Part shown: positions 26,225 to 34,663 of the stretch, one piece after another
How positions within the stretch are numbered: position 1 is the first letter of the stretch
How the letters are laid out: the number at the start of each line of letters is the position of its first letter
Source of the DNA: Magnetococcales bacterium
GTDB lineage: Bacteria > Pseudomonadota > Magnetococcia > Magnetococcales > UBA8363
Direction: 5' to 3'
Assembly (NCBI GenBank): GCA_015228815.1
Contig: JADGCV010000008.1
Span: 56,463-120,462 of the forward strand
Length of the DNA stretch: 64,000 nt
Made by a program: the position numbers and the translations under genes
Notes under the pieces: generated by a model
What the model was told of the DNA's origin: nothing
Seen by the model: only the letters and a program-made list of their open reading frames with translations
Databases searched by the model: none

Positions 26225-27925
26225 TCATCCCTTTTTTTCAATCTTGTTCCAACTGTCACGCAGAGAGACGCTGCGGTTGAAGACGGGATTTCCCGGTTGG
26301 GAGTCGTGGCGGTCGGGAGAAAAATATCCGAGGCGCTCAAATTGAAAATGCTGTCCCGGTAGCGCCCGGGCAAGACTTTCCTCGACGGGGCGCTCATCGA
26401 GAACCTGGAGCGAGTCGGGATTGATGTGGTCGAGGAAAGAACCGCCTCGCTTGGCGTCAATCGGTTGTGCCACCGTGAACAGGCGATCGTACAGGTTGAT
26501 CCGCGCCTTGAAATGGCGCTCCGCCGAAACCCAGTGGATGACCCCTTTGACTTTTCGTCCTTCGGGCGCTTTGTTCATCGTATCCCGATCGACCTGGCAT
26601 CTGAGCGCTTCGATCCGACCGCTGCGGGGATCCCTGATGATCTCCTGGCAACGGATGACGTAGGCATGGCGCAGCCGGACCTCGCCTCCGGGGATCAAAC
26701 GTTTGTAACCCTTGGGGGGGGTTTCGTTGAAATCGTCCCGTTCGATGAACAGTTCCCGCGTCAAGGGGATGGTCCGGGTTCCCAGCGACTCGTTTTGTGG
26801 ATGGTTGGCGAGTTTGATTTCTTCGAGGTGTCCCTCGGGAAGATTGTCCAGAATCACCCGCAGCGGGTCGAGGACTGCCATGGCCCGTGGGGCGTTGTGT
26901 TCCAGATCGTCGCGCAGGCAGTTTTCCAGGAGGGCCATTTCAACATGATTGGGGGCCTTGGTGATGCCGATCAGGCGGCAGAAATGGCGGATGGAGGCGG
27001 GCGTGTAGCCGCGTCGCCGCAATCCGGAGATGGTCGGCAGCCGGGGATCGTCCCATCCCGACACATGACCTCCCGAGACCAGGGTGGTGAGCATCCGCTT
27101 GCTCATGACGGTGAATTCCAGCTCCAGGCGGGAAAATTCAATCTGCCGCGGATGACAGGGAAGCTCTTCGGCCAGTTGATCGAGGATCCAGTCGTACAGG
27201 GGGCGGTGATCCTCGAATTCCAGGGTACACAGGGAATGGGTGATCCCCTCCAGGGCGTCCGAAATGCAATGGGTATAGTCGTAGGTCGGATAGATGCACC
27301 AACGGTCACCCGTCTGATGATGATGCGCCCGCCGGATCCGGTACAACGTGGGATCGCGCATGTTGATGTTGGCGGAGGACATGTCGATCTTCGCCCGCAG
27401 GGTGTGCGTTCCATCGGGGTATGCCCCGGCGCGCATCGCCCGGAACAGGGTCAGGTTTTCCTCGACCCCCCGGTCGCGATAGGGACTTTCCCGTCCCGGT
27501 TCGGTCAGGGTTCCGCGATGATCGCGCATTTCGTCGGCGGAAAGGCTACAGACATATGCCATCCCCTTGCGAATCAACACCTCGGCCAATTCATACAAAC
27601 GCTCGAAATAATCGGACGCATAATACAGGTGGATCCCCCAGTCGAATCCCAGCCAGCGGACATCTTCCTGGATCGATTCGACATAGGCGATCTCTTCCTT
27701 CTCGGGATTGGTATCATCGAAGCGCAGATGACAGCGGCTACCGGGATATTGGAGGGCGATGCCAAAATTCAGACAAATCGATTTGGCATGGCCGATGTGC
27801 AGGGTGCCATTGGGCTCGGGAGGAAAACGGGTCACGACCTTCCCTTCGTTCGAATGGCGCTCCAGATCCTGTTCGATGATGGTACGGATGAAATCGGTCT
27901 GTTTTTTTTCGTCATTCGCGGACAT
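26225..27925 (-). CDS. glnS: Glutaminyl-tRNA synthetase
   Basis: 566 residues with [20 protein letters not shown] (HIGH motif), [12 protein letters not shown], and VMSKRML as the KMSKS equivalent. [15 protein letters not shown] and the C-terminal beta-barrel anticodon-binding domain are both GlnRS-type, not GluRS-type. It charges tRNA-Gln directly. Length and motifs are intact. The final residues ([10 protein letters not shown]) are slightly longer than usual. Confidence 0.96.
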   Translation of the reverse strand: MSANDEKKQTDFIRTIIEQDLERHSNEGKVVTRFPPEPNGTLHIGHAKSICLNFGIALQYPGSRCHLRFDDTNPEKEEIAYVESIQEDVRWLGFDWGIHLYYASDYFERLYELAEVLIRKGMAYVCSLSADEMRDHRGTLTEPGRESPYRDRGVEENLTLFRAMRAGAYPDGTHTLRAKIDMSSANINMRDPTLYRIRRAHHHQTGDRWCIYPTYDYTHCISDALEGITHSLCTLEFEDHRPLYDWILDQLAEELPCHPRQIEFSRLELEFTVMSKRMLTTLVSGGHVSGWDDPRLPTISGLRRRGYTPASIRHFCRLIGITKAPNHVEMALLENCLRDDLEHNAPRAMAVLDPLRVILDNLPEGHLEEIKLANHPQNESLGTRTIPLTRELFIERDDFNETPPKGYKRLIPGGEVRLRHAYVIRCQEIIRDPRSGRIEALRCQVDRDTMNKAPEGRKVKGVIHWVSAERHFKARINLYDRLFTVAQPIDAKRGGSFLDHINPDSLQVLDERPVEESLARALPGQHFQFERLGYFSPDRHDSQPGNPVFNRSVSLRDSWNKIEKKG

Positions 27926-28148
27926 TCAGGTACACCTTGAACGTTTGAAAGTTTGGGTTCCCGGTCAGGAAATGGTACGCTTCCAGGCAATATCTTGAAA
28001 ATGAACCCTGAGGGTACATGGGTTTTCCCGGGACAAAGGCTTGTGTTTCATGGACACGGGCCCTCCGGTCCGCTTTGGACCGCGCCATCGAGAGAATACC
28101 GGTATCCTGTCATGGAGAATAGCAAGGGTAATGCCAGAGGAGAATGTC

Positions 28149-28694
28149 ATGGCGCAACTTTTTGAATTTATTCCGGTGTTGATTTTCTTTTTGGTCTACC
28201 AATTTACCGATCTGGTGACCGCGACCATCGCCTTGATGGTCACCATGGCCATTCATGCGGCGGTGGAGTGGCGGATCAAGGGTAAACTTGAACGTTCCCG
28301 CTGGCTGGCCCTGGGCCTGGTTCTGTTGTTTGGCGGCGCGACCGTATTCACCAGGAATCCACTCTTTATCCAATGGAAACCGACCATTCTGCAATGGATT
28401 CTGGCCCTGGTGTTTCTGGGAAGTCATTTTGTCGGCGGGGGCAAGGTCGTGATCCGGCGTTTGTTGGAGGGAAAGGTGGCGCTTCCGGATGCGGCGTGGG
28501 TCCGTCTCAATCTGGGATGGGTCGTTTTTTTCTTTGTGACCGGGGGGCTCAATCTTTGGGTTGCCTGGACGTTTAGCGAGGAAATATGGGTCCGGTTCAA
28601 ACTTTTTGGCTTGATGGGATTGACGCTGGTGTTCGTTCTTCTCCAGGCGGTGTACCTGGTCCGGCACGCCCGTCCTGGCGATGAAGGGCAATAG
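28149..28694 (+). CDS. yciB: Inner-membrane septation protein YciB/IspZ
   Basis: 181 residues from ATG 28149, the family length. It has five hydrophobic segments. MAQLFEFIPVLIFFLVYQFT at the start, NPLFIQWKPTILQWILALVF in the middle and NLWVAWTFSEEIWVRFKLFG near the end are the family blocks. YciB is linked to cell envelope synthesis and septation; its exact chemistry is unknown. The end overlaps the start of the next gene by 14 bases. Confidence 0.9.
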   Translation: MAQLFEFIPVLIFFLVYQFTDLVTATIALMVTMAIHAAVEWRIKGKLERSRWLALGLVLLFGGATVFTRNPLFIQWKPTILQWILALVFLGSHFVGGGKVVIRRLLEGKVALPDAAWVRLNLGWVVFFFVTGGLNLWVAWTFSEEIWVRFKLFGLMGLTLVFVLLQAVYLVRHARPGDEGQ

Positions 28695-30273
28695 AACCAT
28701 CATGTCCGGTCCTGGGGGTATCGGGTCATGGATGGCAATGACTGTCCTGGTGGTCGCCTTGGCCATTCCAGGCGGGGCGGAGGAGGTTGTCGGGGGCGGG
28801 CAGATTGGGGTGAACACCCGTTTTGCGACACAGGTTTCCAACCGTGTTTCCGACGTCGTGGATCACTCCTTTCCCTTTCTGACACGCCGGGTTCGCGATC
28901 TTGTCGCCGGCGGTCATCCCGAGGCGGCCATCCGTTTTCAGGAACGGCTGTACACGGGGTTGTCGCGGAGCGCGGGAAAGGATCATCCCCGTTCCTTGCG
29001 TGCCCTGGGTGATCTGGCCCGGCTGTGGGTTGCCGCGGGTCGTCTTCGGGAGGGGCGCGTTGTCTTCGAGCGGTTGGCACAAAATCTGGATCGGGTTTTG
29101 GGCCCGCACCATCTGGAAACGGCTCTGGCCCGTCTGGGTCATGCCCAGGTGATTCTCCACTGGCCCGAGCGGGCCGCGGAGGCCCTCGATCTCATCGGCA
29201 TGGTGGAACCGGTATTGAATCAATTCCTGTGGCCCGATCATCCGCAACGGATCATGCTTCCGCGGCTTCGGGCCAGGGCGCTCGTGGCACTCGGGAGGAA
29301 TGAGGAGGCGGAGCGTTTTCTTTCCGAGGCGCTCCAACAGGGCCGGTCTCTGTTTGGTCCGGACGATTCCAGGATCGTTCCGATTCTTGCCGAACGGGGA
29401 GCGATCCGGATCCGGATGGCGCGGTATCGCGATGCGGTCACCGATCTGGAACAGGCGCGTTCCATTTTGGGGCGGGGAGGGGCTTTGCTTTCCTTTGCGG
29501 AGCACTTCCAGGTCCTGGAGCGTCTTGCGGAAGGTTACCTGGCGCGCGATGACCTGGAACAGGCCTTGGAGATCCTGGAAGAAAAAGTGGCGCTTCTGGA
29601 AAGCGGGCCGGGAATCGGGGAGGATCTTCGCGCCAAATCGTTGACCGATCTGGGTATGGTCGAACTGGGGCAGGGGCGGTTGGCGCGGGCAGAGGTTCAT
29701 TTACGGCAGGCGTTGGCTCTTGTGGACGTGTTCAAGGAACGTGATCATCCACAACGGGCCTTCATTCTGACCCATTTGGGTGATGTCTACTGGCGCCAGG
29801 GGAAAAAAAAGGATGCCGTGCGTTCCTTTGCCGCCGCCGAAGCCGCCGCCGCCTCTTTCTTTGCCCGGGATGCGGTGGGTCATGCCAATTGGCTTGCAAG
29901 CATGGCGATCATTCTGCATCAGGATGGAATTTTCGAACCCGCGAAGGGGATGTTTTCCCGATCGTTGCATCTTTTGGAGGGGGCCTTGGGTCGGGAGGAT
30001 CCGGCGGTGGTGCGGGTTCGGCGATCCCTGGCGTTTCTTTCCAGTCGGGAGGAAGAAAAAGGGCCCCGGAATTCCTTGCGGACGCAAGCCGCGCCGGGTG
30101 GAAAGGAGAAGTTTGATTTCATTTTCGAGGAAAAGGGGGGCGTGTTGCATGGATTCCAGGATGGGGCGGGGGTGGTCGATCCGTTCTCCATGGACGGTAA
30201 CTATTCGGTGATCGAGATGATTGAAAGAAAAAGGGATCCCCGCGAAAGCAGGAACCCCTTTTTCTTTCAATAA
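28681..30273 (+). CDS. Exported TPR-repeat protein
   Basis: 530 residues. MSGPGGIGSWMAMTVLVVAL (from the second Met, 28702) and the following AIPGGAEE look like a signal peptide. Residues about 60-430 are tandem TPR units of the long, NB-ARC/kinesin-light-chain-like spacing (for example HPRSLRALGDLARLWVAAGR and RARALVALGRNEEAERFLSE), a protein-binding scaffold. The last 17 codons are supplied by the palindromic repeat at 30220-30271, giving the odd ending KRDPRESRNPFFFQ. It overlaps yciB by 14 bases, so translation is probably coupled. Role unknown. Confidence 0.75.
   Translation: MKGNRTIMSGPGGIGSWMAMTVLVVALAIPGGAEEVVGGGQIGVNTRFATQVSNRVSDVVDHSFPFLTRRVRDLVAGGHPEAAIRFQERLYTGLSRSAGKDHPRSLRALGDLARLWVAAGRLREGRVVFERLAQNLDRVLGPHHLETALARLGHAQVILHWPERAAEALDLIGMVEPVLNQFLWPDHPQRIMLPRLRARALVALGRNEEAERFLSEALQQGRSLFGPDDSRIVPILAERGAIRIRMARYRDAVTDLEQARSILGRGGALLSFAEHFQVLERLAEGYLARDDLEQALEILEEKVALLESGPGIGEDLRAKSLTDLGMVELGQGRLARAEVHLRQALALVDVFKERDHPQRAFILTHLGDVYWRQGKKKDAVRSFAAAEAAAASFFARDAVGHANWLASMAIILHQDGIFEPAKGMFSRSLHLLEGALGREDPAVVRVRRSLAFLSSREEEKGPRNSLRTQAAPGGKEKFDFIFEEKGGVLHGFQDGAGVVDPFSMDGNYSVIEMIERKRDPRESRNPFFFQ
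30220..30271. repeat. Repeat family copy 3 between convergent genes
   Basis: ATTGAAAGAAAAAGGG (30220-30235) pairs perfectly with CCCTTTTTCTTTCAAT (30256-30271) around a 20-base loop. The copy ends AATAATTTTGAAC like copy 1. It sits between the convergent TPR gene (+), whose reading frame it enters, and the coiled-coil gene (-) at 30300. Probable bidirectional terminator. Confidence 0.8.
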
Positions 30274-30299
30274 TTTTGAACCGGAAGGGTCTGATTGGG

Positions 30300-31367
30300 T
30301 TACGGTTGCTCGGCCAGTCGCGCCAGGGCGTCGGCTTGAGCGCTTTGGGCCTGAAGCAGTGTACCCAGGGTTGCCGATTCCCGTTCCATTCCTTGCAGTC
30401 GCTCTTCCTTGAGGCGCACTTCTTTCTCAAGGACTTGGATCCCGGCGTTCAGTGTCTCGATCCGTTCCCGGAATCGCCCTTCCATCGCCATATCCTCGTC
30501 CGAATGACGTTCCATCCGTTCCTTGAGCCTTTTTTCCCGATCAAGGCTGTCCATCAGGTCTTCATGGGAAACGGTGGAAAAAATCATGAAACCCTCCGCG
30601 CGTCGTTCTTCCGTATGCAGTTGTTCCCGAGCGACCTGGGCATTTCGATTCCGTCGATCCTGGAAATTTTTCTCCTCCAGGATCAACCGTTCCCGTTCAC
30701 GGAGCGAATTGTCAAGTGTCCGACGGGCGTTTTCCAACGCACCCCGGGCGGCATCGAGGCGAATCCGGTTGAGTTCCAATGTCCGATTCATTTGTTGGTG
30801 TCGTGAAGTTGCCGCTTCGATGGCGGCCTTGCCATGATTCCGGACCCATTCTTCGTGGATGATCCGGGCTGTTTCCTCGGCGGAATGGGCCGTGACCAGA
30901 AGTTTTTGGATTTGAAAAACGTATTGTTTCTGTCGCTCCCTGGCTTCCCGGTCCAGGACCGCCACTTCACGGGTGTATTTTTCCTCCTCGTTTATGGTCC
31001 GTACCCAATCTTCATGACTCATGGCGCCGGACCACCCCTCCTGGACAATCTGTCGAAGACGATCCGACTGCCGCCGCATGTCGCGGATCGTTTCCTGGTC
31101 TTCGATCCATCCTTGCTTTCGTTGGGCATCGAGTCTTCGCGCCTCTTCCATGGCCTCCGCGCCTTTCTTCAGGGCGCTGGCCATCGCCGCCTGGGGCGAG
31201 GGGGGCAGAGGGGATTCGAAGGCCAGCCGGGGAAAAACGGAGCCGTTTCCGTCCGCAATTTCCTGGGACGAAGGCCGTTCATTCGCGAAAATGTCGTGTA
31301 CCAAAAGGATGGCGAGGAAAAAAAAGCAAACCAGGGATGCAGACGTTGCCTTGGGTTTTGTCTTCAT
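30300..31367 (-). CDS. Exported long coiled-coil protein
   Basis: 355 residues from ATG 31367, where MKTKPKATSASLVCFFFLAI gives a signal peptide (LLVHDIFANE follows). The remainder is almost wholly helical and charged, rich in Arg, Glu and Gln with heptad patterns (for example REVAVLDREARERQKQYVFQ), broken by a few short linkers. I know no family. Cell-envelope location is likely. It converges on the TPR gene, also exported, but no functional link is shown. A longer frame to 31409 adds a non-signal leader. Confidence 0.7.
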   Translation of the reverse strand: MKTKPKATSASLVCFFFLAILLVHDIFANERPSSQEIADGNGSVFPRLAFESPLPPSPQAAMASALKKGAEAMEEARRLDAQRKQGWIEDQETIRDMRRQSDRLRQIVQEGWSGAMSHEDWVRTINEEEKYTREVAVLDREARERQKQYVFQIQKLLVTAHSAEETARIIHEEWVRNHGKAAIEAATSRHQQMNRTLELNRIRLDAARGALENARRTLDNSLRERERLILEEKNFQDRRNRNAQVAREQLHTEERRAEGFMIFSTVSHEDLMDSLDREKRLKERMERHSDEDMAMEGRFRERIETLNAGIQVLEKEVRLKEERLQGMERESATLGTLLQAQSAQADALARLAEQP

Positions 31368-31648
31368 GAGAATCCGTCCCGCCAGTCCGGAACCGGCAAA
31401 GGGTCGCAAGGGCCATGTGTCGAATTTTGTGAAATCTTGGATGAATTCATCAAGGTCTGCAATTTGAAAGCCAACGATGGAATTGCCTGTCGATCTGGAC
31501 TGCGCAACGAAGATCCGCGGAAATGATCCAAGAACAGGCCTGTTTCTTGCTTACACTAATGCCATCGATCGGGAAGCGCGTCGTTTCGATCAAATTTTGA
31601 CGGTTTTCGATCCTTCCAGGAACCAACATTTTTTTCAGGTGGTGGCGC

Positions 31649-31885
31649 ATGAAAAGTCGAGTCGAATCCTTCACCCAGAGTGCATCCCTTTCTCCGGAAC
31701 AGAAATTGTGGATTGCCGTCCTCGAAACGGCGGTCGAGGATGCCTTGACCCACAAGGATCCGGATGAAAAGGAGGCGGCCCGCAAATGGTTTCGCGAAGG
31801 AGGATCTCATTTCAGGTTTGTCTGTGATCTGGCCGATTTCGATCCCGAATATGTCCGCAAACAGGTGATGCGGCTGATCAACTGA
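31649..31885 (+). CDS. Small conserved-looking hypothetical protein
   Basis: 78 residues, charged and helical, with ETAVEDALTHKDPDEKEAAR and KWFREGGSHFRFVCDLADFD, then PEYVRKQVMRLIN. The C-terminal part has a compact DNA-binding-like look (short helices, final basic helix), but I cannot assign a family. The ATG at 31649 is the only sensible start. It stands alone between the divergent coiled-coil gene and the glycosyl-phosphate transferase gene. Confidence 0.6.
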   Translation: MKSRVESFTQSASLSPEQKLWIAVLETAVEDALTHKDPDEKEAARKWFREGGSHFRFVCDLADFDPEYVRKQVMRLIN

Positions 31886-32099
31886 CCAGGGAGTGTATCG
31901 TGGGGGGATGTTTTGCGATGAAGCGACGGAAAAACCGGGAAAAGGTTTTCGGGGAATCCTCGCTACCGGTCATTTTCCCGGCATGAGGGTGAGCAAACAT
32001 TGTTTTTCATGACAATTCATGCTCTCATCCTGCCGATCACGAGCGATTCCGGGTCTCGGCGCAAGTGCATGGGCTGGGTCAGGAGTTTGGACACTTCCA

Positions 32100-33521
32100 G
32101 TGAATAAAAGTAACGGTTTGATCAAACGCAATCTCAGGGAACTGGATCTGCTCATGCGGATCCTGGATATTGCCGTATTGCTTTTCTCCGGTCTTTTTTC
32201 CCTGTATTGGAGTTTCGGCAGCCTGTCGCATCCGCGGGAGACCGTGACCATCGGCCTGTTCGCGGTGTTGATCTGGCTGGTGGTGGCCAATGCCAACAAC
32301 AATCTGTACCGTCAATGGCGCGGCACCAGCCTTTGGATCGAAATAGGCACCGTCAGCTGGGTGGTGGCGCTGGTCATCATGACCGTCGCCATGATCATCC
32401 GCGACCTGTTGGTCGTTTCCCGCCCCATTCCCGATTTGCTGTTTGGCAAATGGCTTTTTTTGTGCTGGTTCATGCTGATGGTTTATCGCGTCTCGTTGCG
32501 CCATTTTTTGCGCTGGATGCGACGCAAGGGGTACAATCACAGACATATCGTGATCGCCGGGGCGGGAGATCTGGGTCGGAAAGTGATCCGGGAACTCTCC
32601 CAGGCGACCTGGACCGGCCTCGATGTCGTCGCCTTTTTCGACGATTGTTATCCCGACAAGATACCACATCAGGTCGAAGGGATTCCTGTCGCCGGAACCT
32701 TGGATGATCTGAATTCCTTTGTCGAAAACAATTCAATCGATCAGGTTTGGATCGCCCTGCCGCTGCGGGCCGAACCGCGAATGAAAAAACTGATCCGCTC
32801 CCTGCGTCACAGCACCGTCGATATTCTCTTCATCCCCGACATCTTCACCTTCGATCTTCTGAACCATTCCATCACCCAGATTTCCGGCATTCCGGTCATG
32901 AATCTTTCGGTCACGCCAATGGTGGGATTGAACCGGAAAATCAAGGCGGTGGAGGATCGGGTCATTGCCTTTCTGATTCTTCTGCTGTGTTTGCCGCTCA
33001 TGTTGCTGATCGCCCTCAAGGTGAAAAGCAGTTCTCCCGGTCCGATCATTTTCCGACAGATTCGCCATGGGTGGGATGGCCGAAAGGTTGAAGTGTGGAA
33101 ATTCAGGACCATGTACCTGCATCAGGAACCCAAGGGACAGGTGATTCAGGCGACGCGCAATGATTCCCGCGTCACCCCGATCGGCCATTTTTTGCGCCGG
33201 ACAAGCCTGGATGAACTTCCCCAGTTCATCAATGTCCTTCAGGGAACCATGTCCATCGTCGGTCCCCGTCCCCATGCCGTGGAGCATAACATTCTCTACC
33301 GCGACGAAATCGACCAATACATGAAACGGCATATCGTCAAACCGGGAATCACCGGTTGGGCCCAGGTCAACGGTTTTCGCGGAGAGACCGATACCATCGA
33401 AAAAATGCAACGCCGGGTCGAATTTGATTTATACTATATTTCCAATTGGTCTCTTCTTTTTGATATTCGTATTATCTTATTGACCGTCGTCAGACTGTTT
33501 TTCAGCAAAAATGCCTACTGA
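32100..33521 (+). CDS. Initiating polyprenyl-phosphate sugar phosphotransferase (WcaJ-like)
   Basis: 473 residues from GTG 32100 (GGAG 14 bases upstream; ATG 32154 is an alternative). Four to five N-terminal membrane helices are followed by a CoA-binding-like domain (HIVIAGAGDLGRKVI), then a further helix and the C-terminal catalytic domain with SSSPGPIIFRQIRHGWDGRK, WKFRTMY, RRTSLDELPQFINVLQGTMS and VGPRPHA. Enzymes of this type put the first sugar phosphate, usually glucose or galactose, on undecaprenyl phosphate to start capsule or exopolysaccharide synthesis. It precedes a Wzz-like gene by 27 bases. Confidence 0.9.
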   Translation: MNKSNGLIKRNLRELDLLMRILDIAVLLFSGLFSLYWSFGSLSHPRETVTIGLFAVLIWLVVANANNNLYRQWRGTSLWIEIGTVSWVVALVIMTVAMIIRDLLVVSRPIPDLLFGKWLFLCWFMLMVYRVSLRHFLRWMRRKGYNHRHIVIAGAGDLGRKVIRELSQATWTGLDVVAFFDDCYPDKIPHQVEGIPVAGTLDDLNSFVENNSIDQVWIALPLRAEPRMKKLIRSLRHSTVDILFIPDIFTFDLLNHSITQISGIPVMNLSVTPMVGLNRKIKAVEDRVIAFLILLLCLPLMLLIALKVKSSSPGPIIFRQIRHGWDGRKVEVWKFRTMYLHQEPKGQVIQATRNDSRVTPIGHFLRRTSLDELPQFINVLQGTMSIVGPRPHAVEHNILYRDEIDQYMKRHIVKPGITGWAQVNGFRGETDTIEKMQRRVEFDLYYISNWSLLFDIRIILLTVVRLFFSKNAY

Positions 33522-33548
33522 ACCGGACAGTCCAATCATCCATGGAAA

Positions 33549-34544
33549 ATGACCGGCGGTCGGTGCATCATGTCCTCAAGATTGCCCACCGTCCACCCTC
33601 TGGAGGCTTTTCCGTTGGACAACCCGAGCAGGGAAGCGCCATCGCTTCCATCCTACCAGACCATCCCCATGGCCTTTCTGGCGCCACCTCCGGTCGAGCA
33701 TGAAATCGACATGCTCGAATTCTGGAAAATGTTTATCCGGGCCAAATGGTTCATTCTGTTGGTGACCGTGTTGACGACCGCGGGATCGGTCTATCTGGCC
33801 AAGACCGCGACGCCCATTTATCGGGCCGAGGTTTTGATCGCCGCGGTTGACGACAAGGGAGGTCAGGCGTTGAGTGGCGGGCTGTCGGGACTGGCATCCA
33901 TGGCGGGTCTCGACATTGGCGGCGGAAGGACGGCCAGTTCAAACCTGGCCATTTTGAAATCGCGGCATTTCCTGGAAAATTTCATCGAAGAGGAAAAACT
34001 TCTTGATGTCCTCTTGCCCCTTGGGCCTGATTCTTCTCCTCCGGAAAAGAAGGAAAACGGGGAACGGGAGCGGACCCGGTTATGGCATGCCGTCGTGGCC
34101 TTCGAGGGGATTCTTTCGGTTTCCACCGAGCGAAAGGATGGGGTCATCGCTGTCGCCATCGAGTGGCACAATCGGGAACAGGCGGCGCTTTGGGCCAACC
34201 TGCTCATCGAAAGACTCAATGATCATCTGCGCCGTGTGGCCATCGAGGAATCGGAAAAAAGTGTTGCCTTTCTCCATAGTGAATTGGCCAAGACCCAGGT
34301 GATGCAATTGCAACAAGTTCTGGCCAACCTGCTGGAAACGCAGATTCAAAAAACCATGATGTCCCGTGTTCGTCCCGATTTCGCCTTCAACATTGTCGAT
34401 CCCGCAGTGGCGCCACCCGAGGGGGTGATCGCTCGTCCCAGGCGCAAATGGATGGTGGCGGTGGGGTTCGGGGCAGGTTTGGGATCGGGGTTGTTTTTGG
34501 CGTTACTCGCGCATTTGTTGCGGGGGAGAAAAACTCCTGAGTAA
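33549..34544 (+). CDS. Wzz-type polysaccharide chain-length determinant
   Basis: 331 residues (ATG 33549; ATG 33570 equally possible, neither with a clear ribosome site). Features are a Pro-rich cytoplasmic leader, EIDMLEFWKMFIRAKWFILL with the first membrane helix, a periplasmic domain with GIYRAEVLI-like opening (here PIYRAEVLIAAVD), a helical hairpin, and the Pro-rich second helix region (AVAPPEGVIARPRRKWMVAV). There is no C-terminal kinase. It controls polymer length in Wzx/Wzy pathways and follows the initiating transferase in a two-gene unit. Confidence 0.85.
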   Translation: MTGGRCIMSSRLPTVHPLEAFPLDNPSREAPSLPSYQTIPMAFLAPPPVEHEIDMLEFWKMFIRAKWFILLVTVLTTAGSVYLAKTATPIYRAEVLIAAVDDKGGQALSGGLSGLASMAGLDIGGGRTASSNLAILKSRHFLENFIEEEKLLDVLLPLGPDSSPPEKKENGERERTRLWHAVVAFEGILSVSTERKDGVIAVAIEWHNREQAALWANLLIERLNDHLRRVAIEESEKSVAFLHSELAKTQVMQLQQVLANLLETQIQKTMMSRVRPDFAFNIVDPAVAPPEGVIARPRRKWMVAVGFGAGLGSGLFLALLAHLLRGRKTPE

Positions 34545-34558
34545 TGTATATGAACACT

Positions 34559-34614
34559 ATTGAAAGAAAAAAGGGGTCTGGGGGCAATCCCCCAGACCCC
34601 TTTTTTCTTTCAAT
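34559..34614. terminator. Perfect 26-bp stem bidirectional terminator (repeat family copy 4)
   Basis: The 26-base arms 34559-34584 and 34589-34614 are perfect complements around the loop CAAT. The G/C core (GGGGTCTGGGGG) is followed on both strands by six T and CTTT, a textbook bidirectional intrinsic terminator. It lies between the convergent wzz-like (+) and hybrid-kinase (-) genes and is the most complete copy of the family. Confidence 0.9.
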
Positions 34615-34663
34615 ATTTTTTATATATCAGTACACTGTCAATGGTTCGCTCCAATTACAGTTA

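Noticed and set aside
26426..27940. A 504-residue frame antisense to glnS
   Set aside because: It mirrors glnS codons and contains no recognisable domain, whereas glnS has full synthetase motifs.
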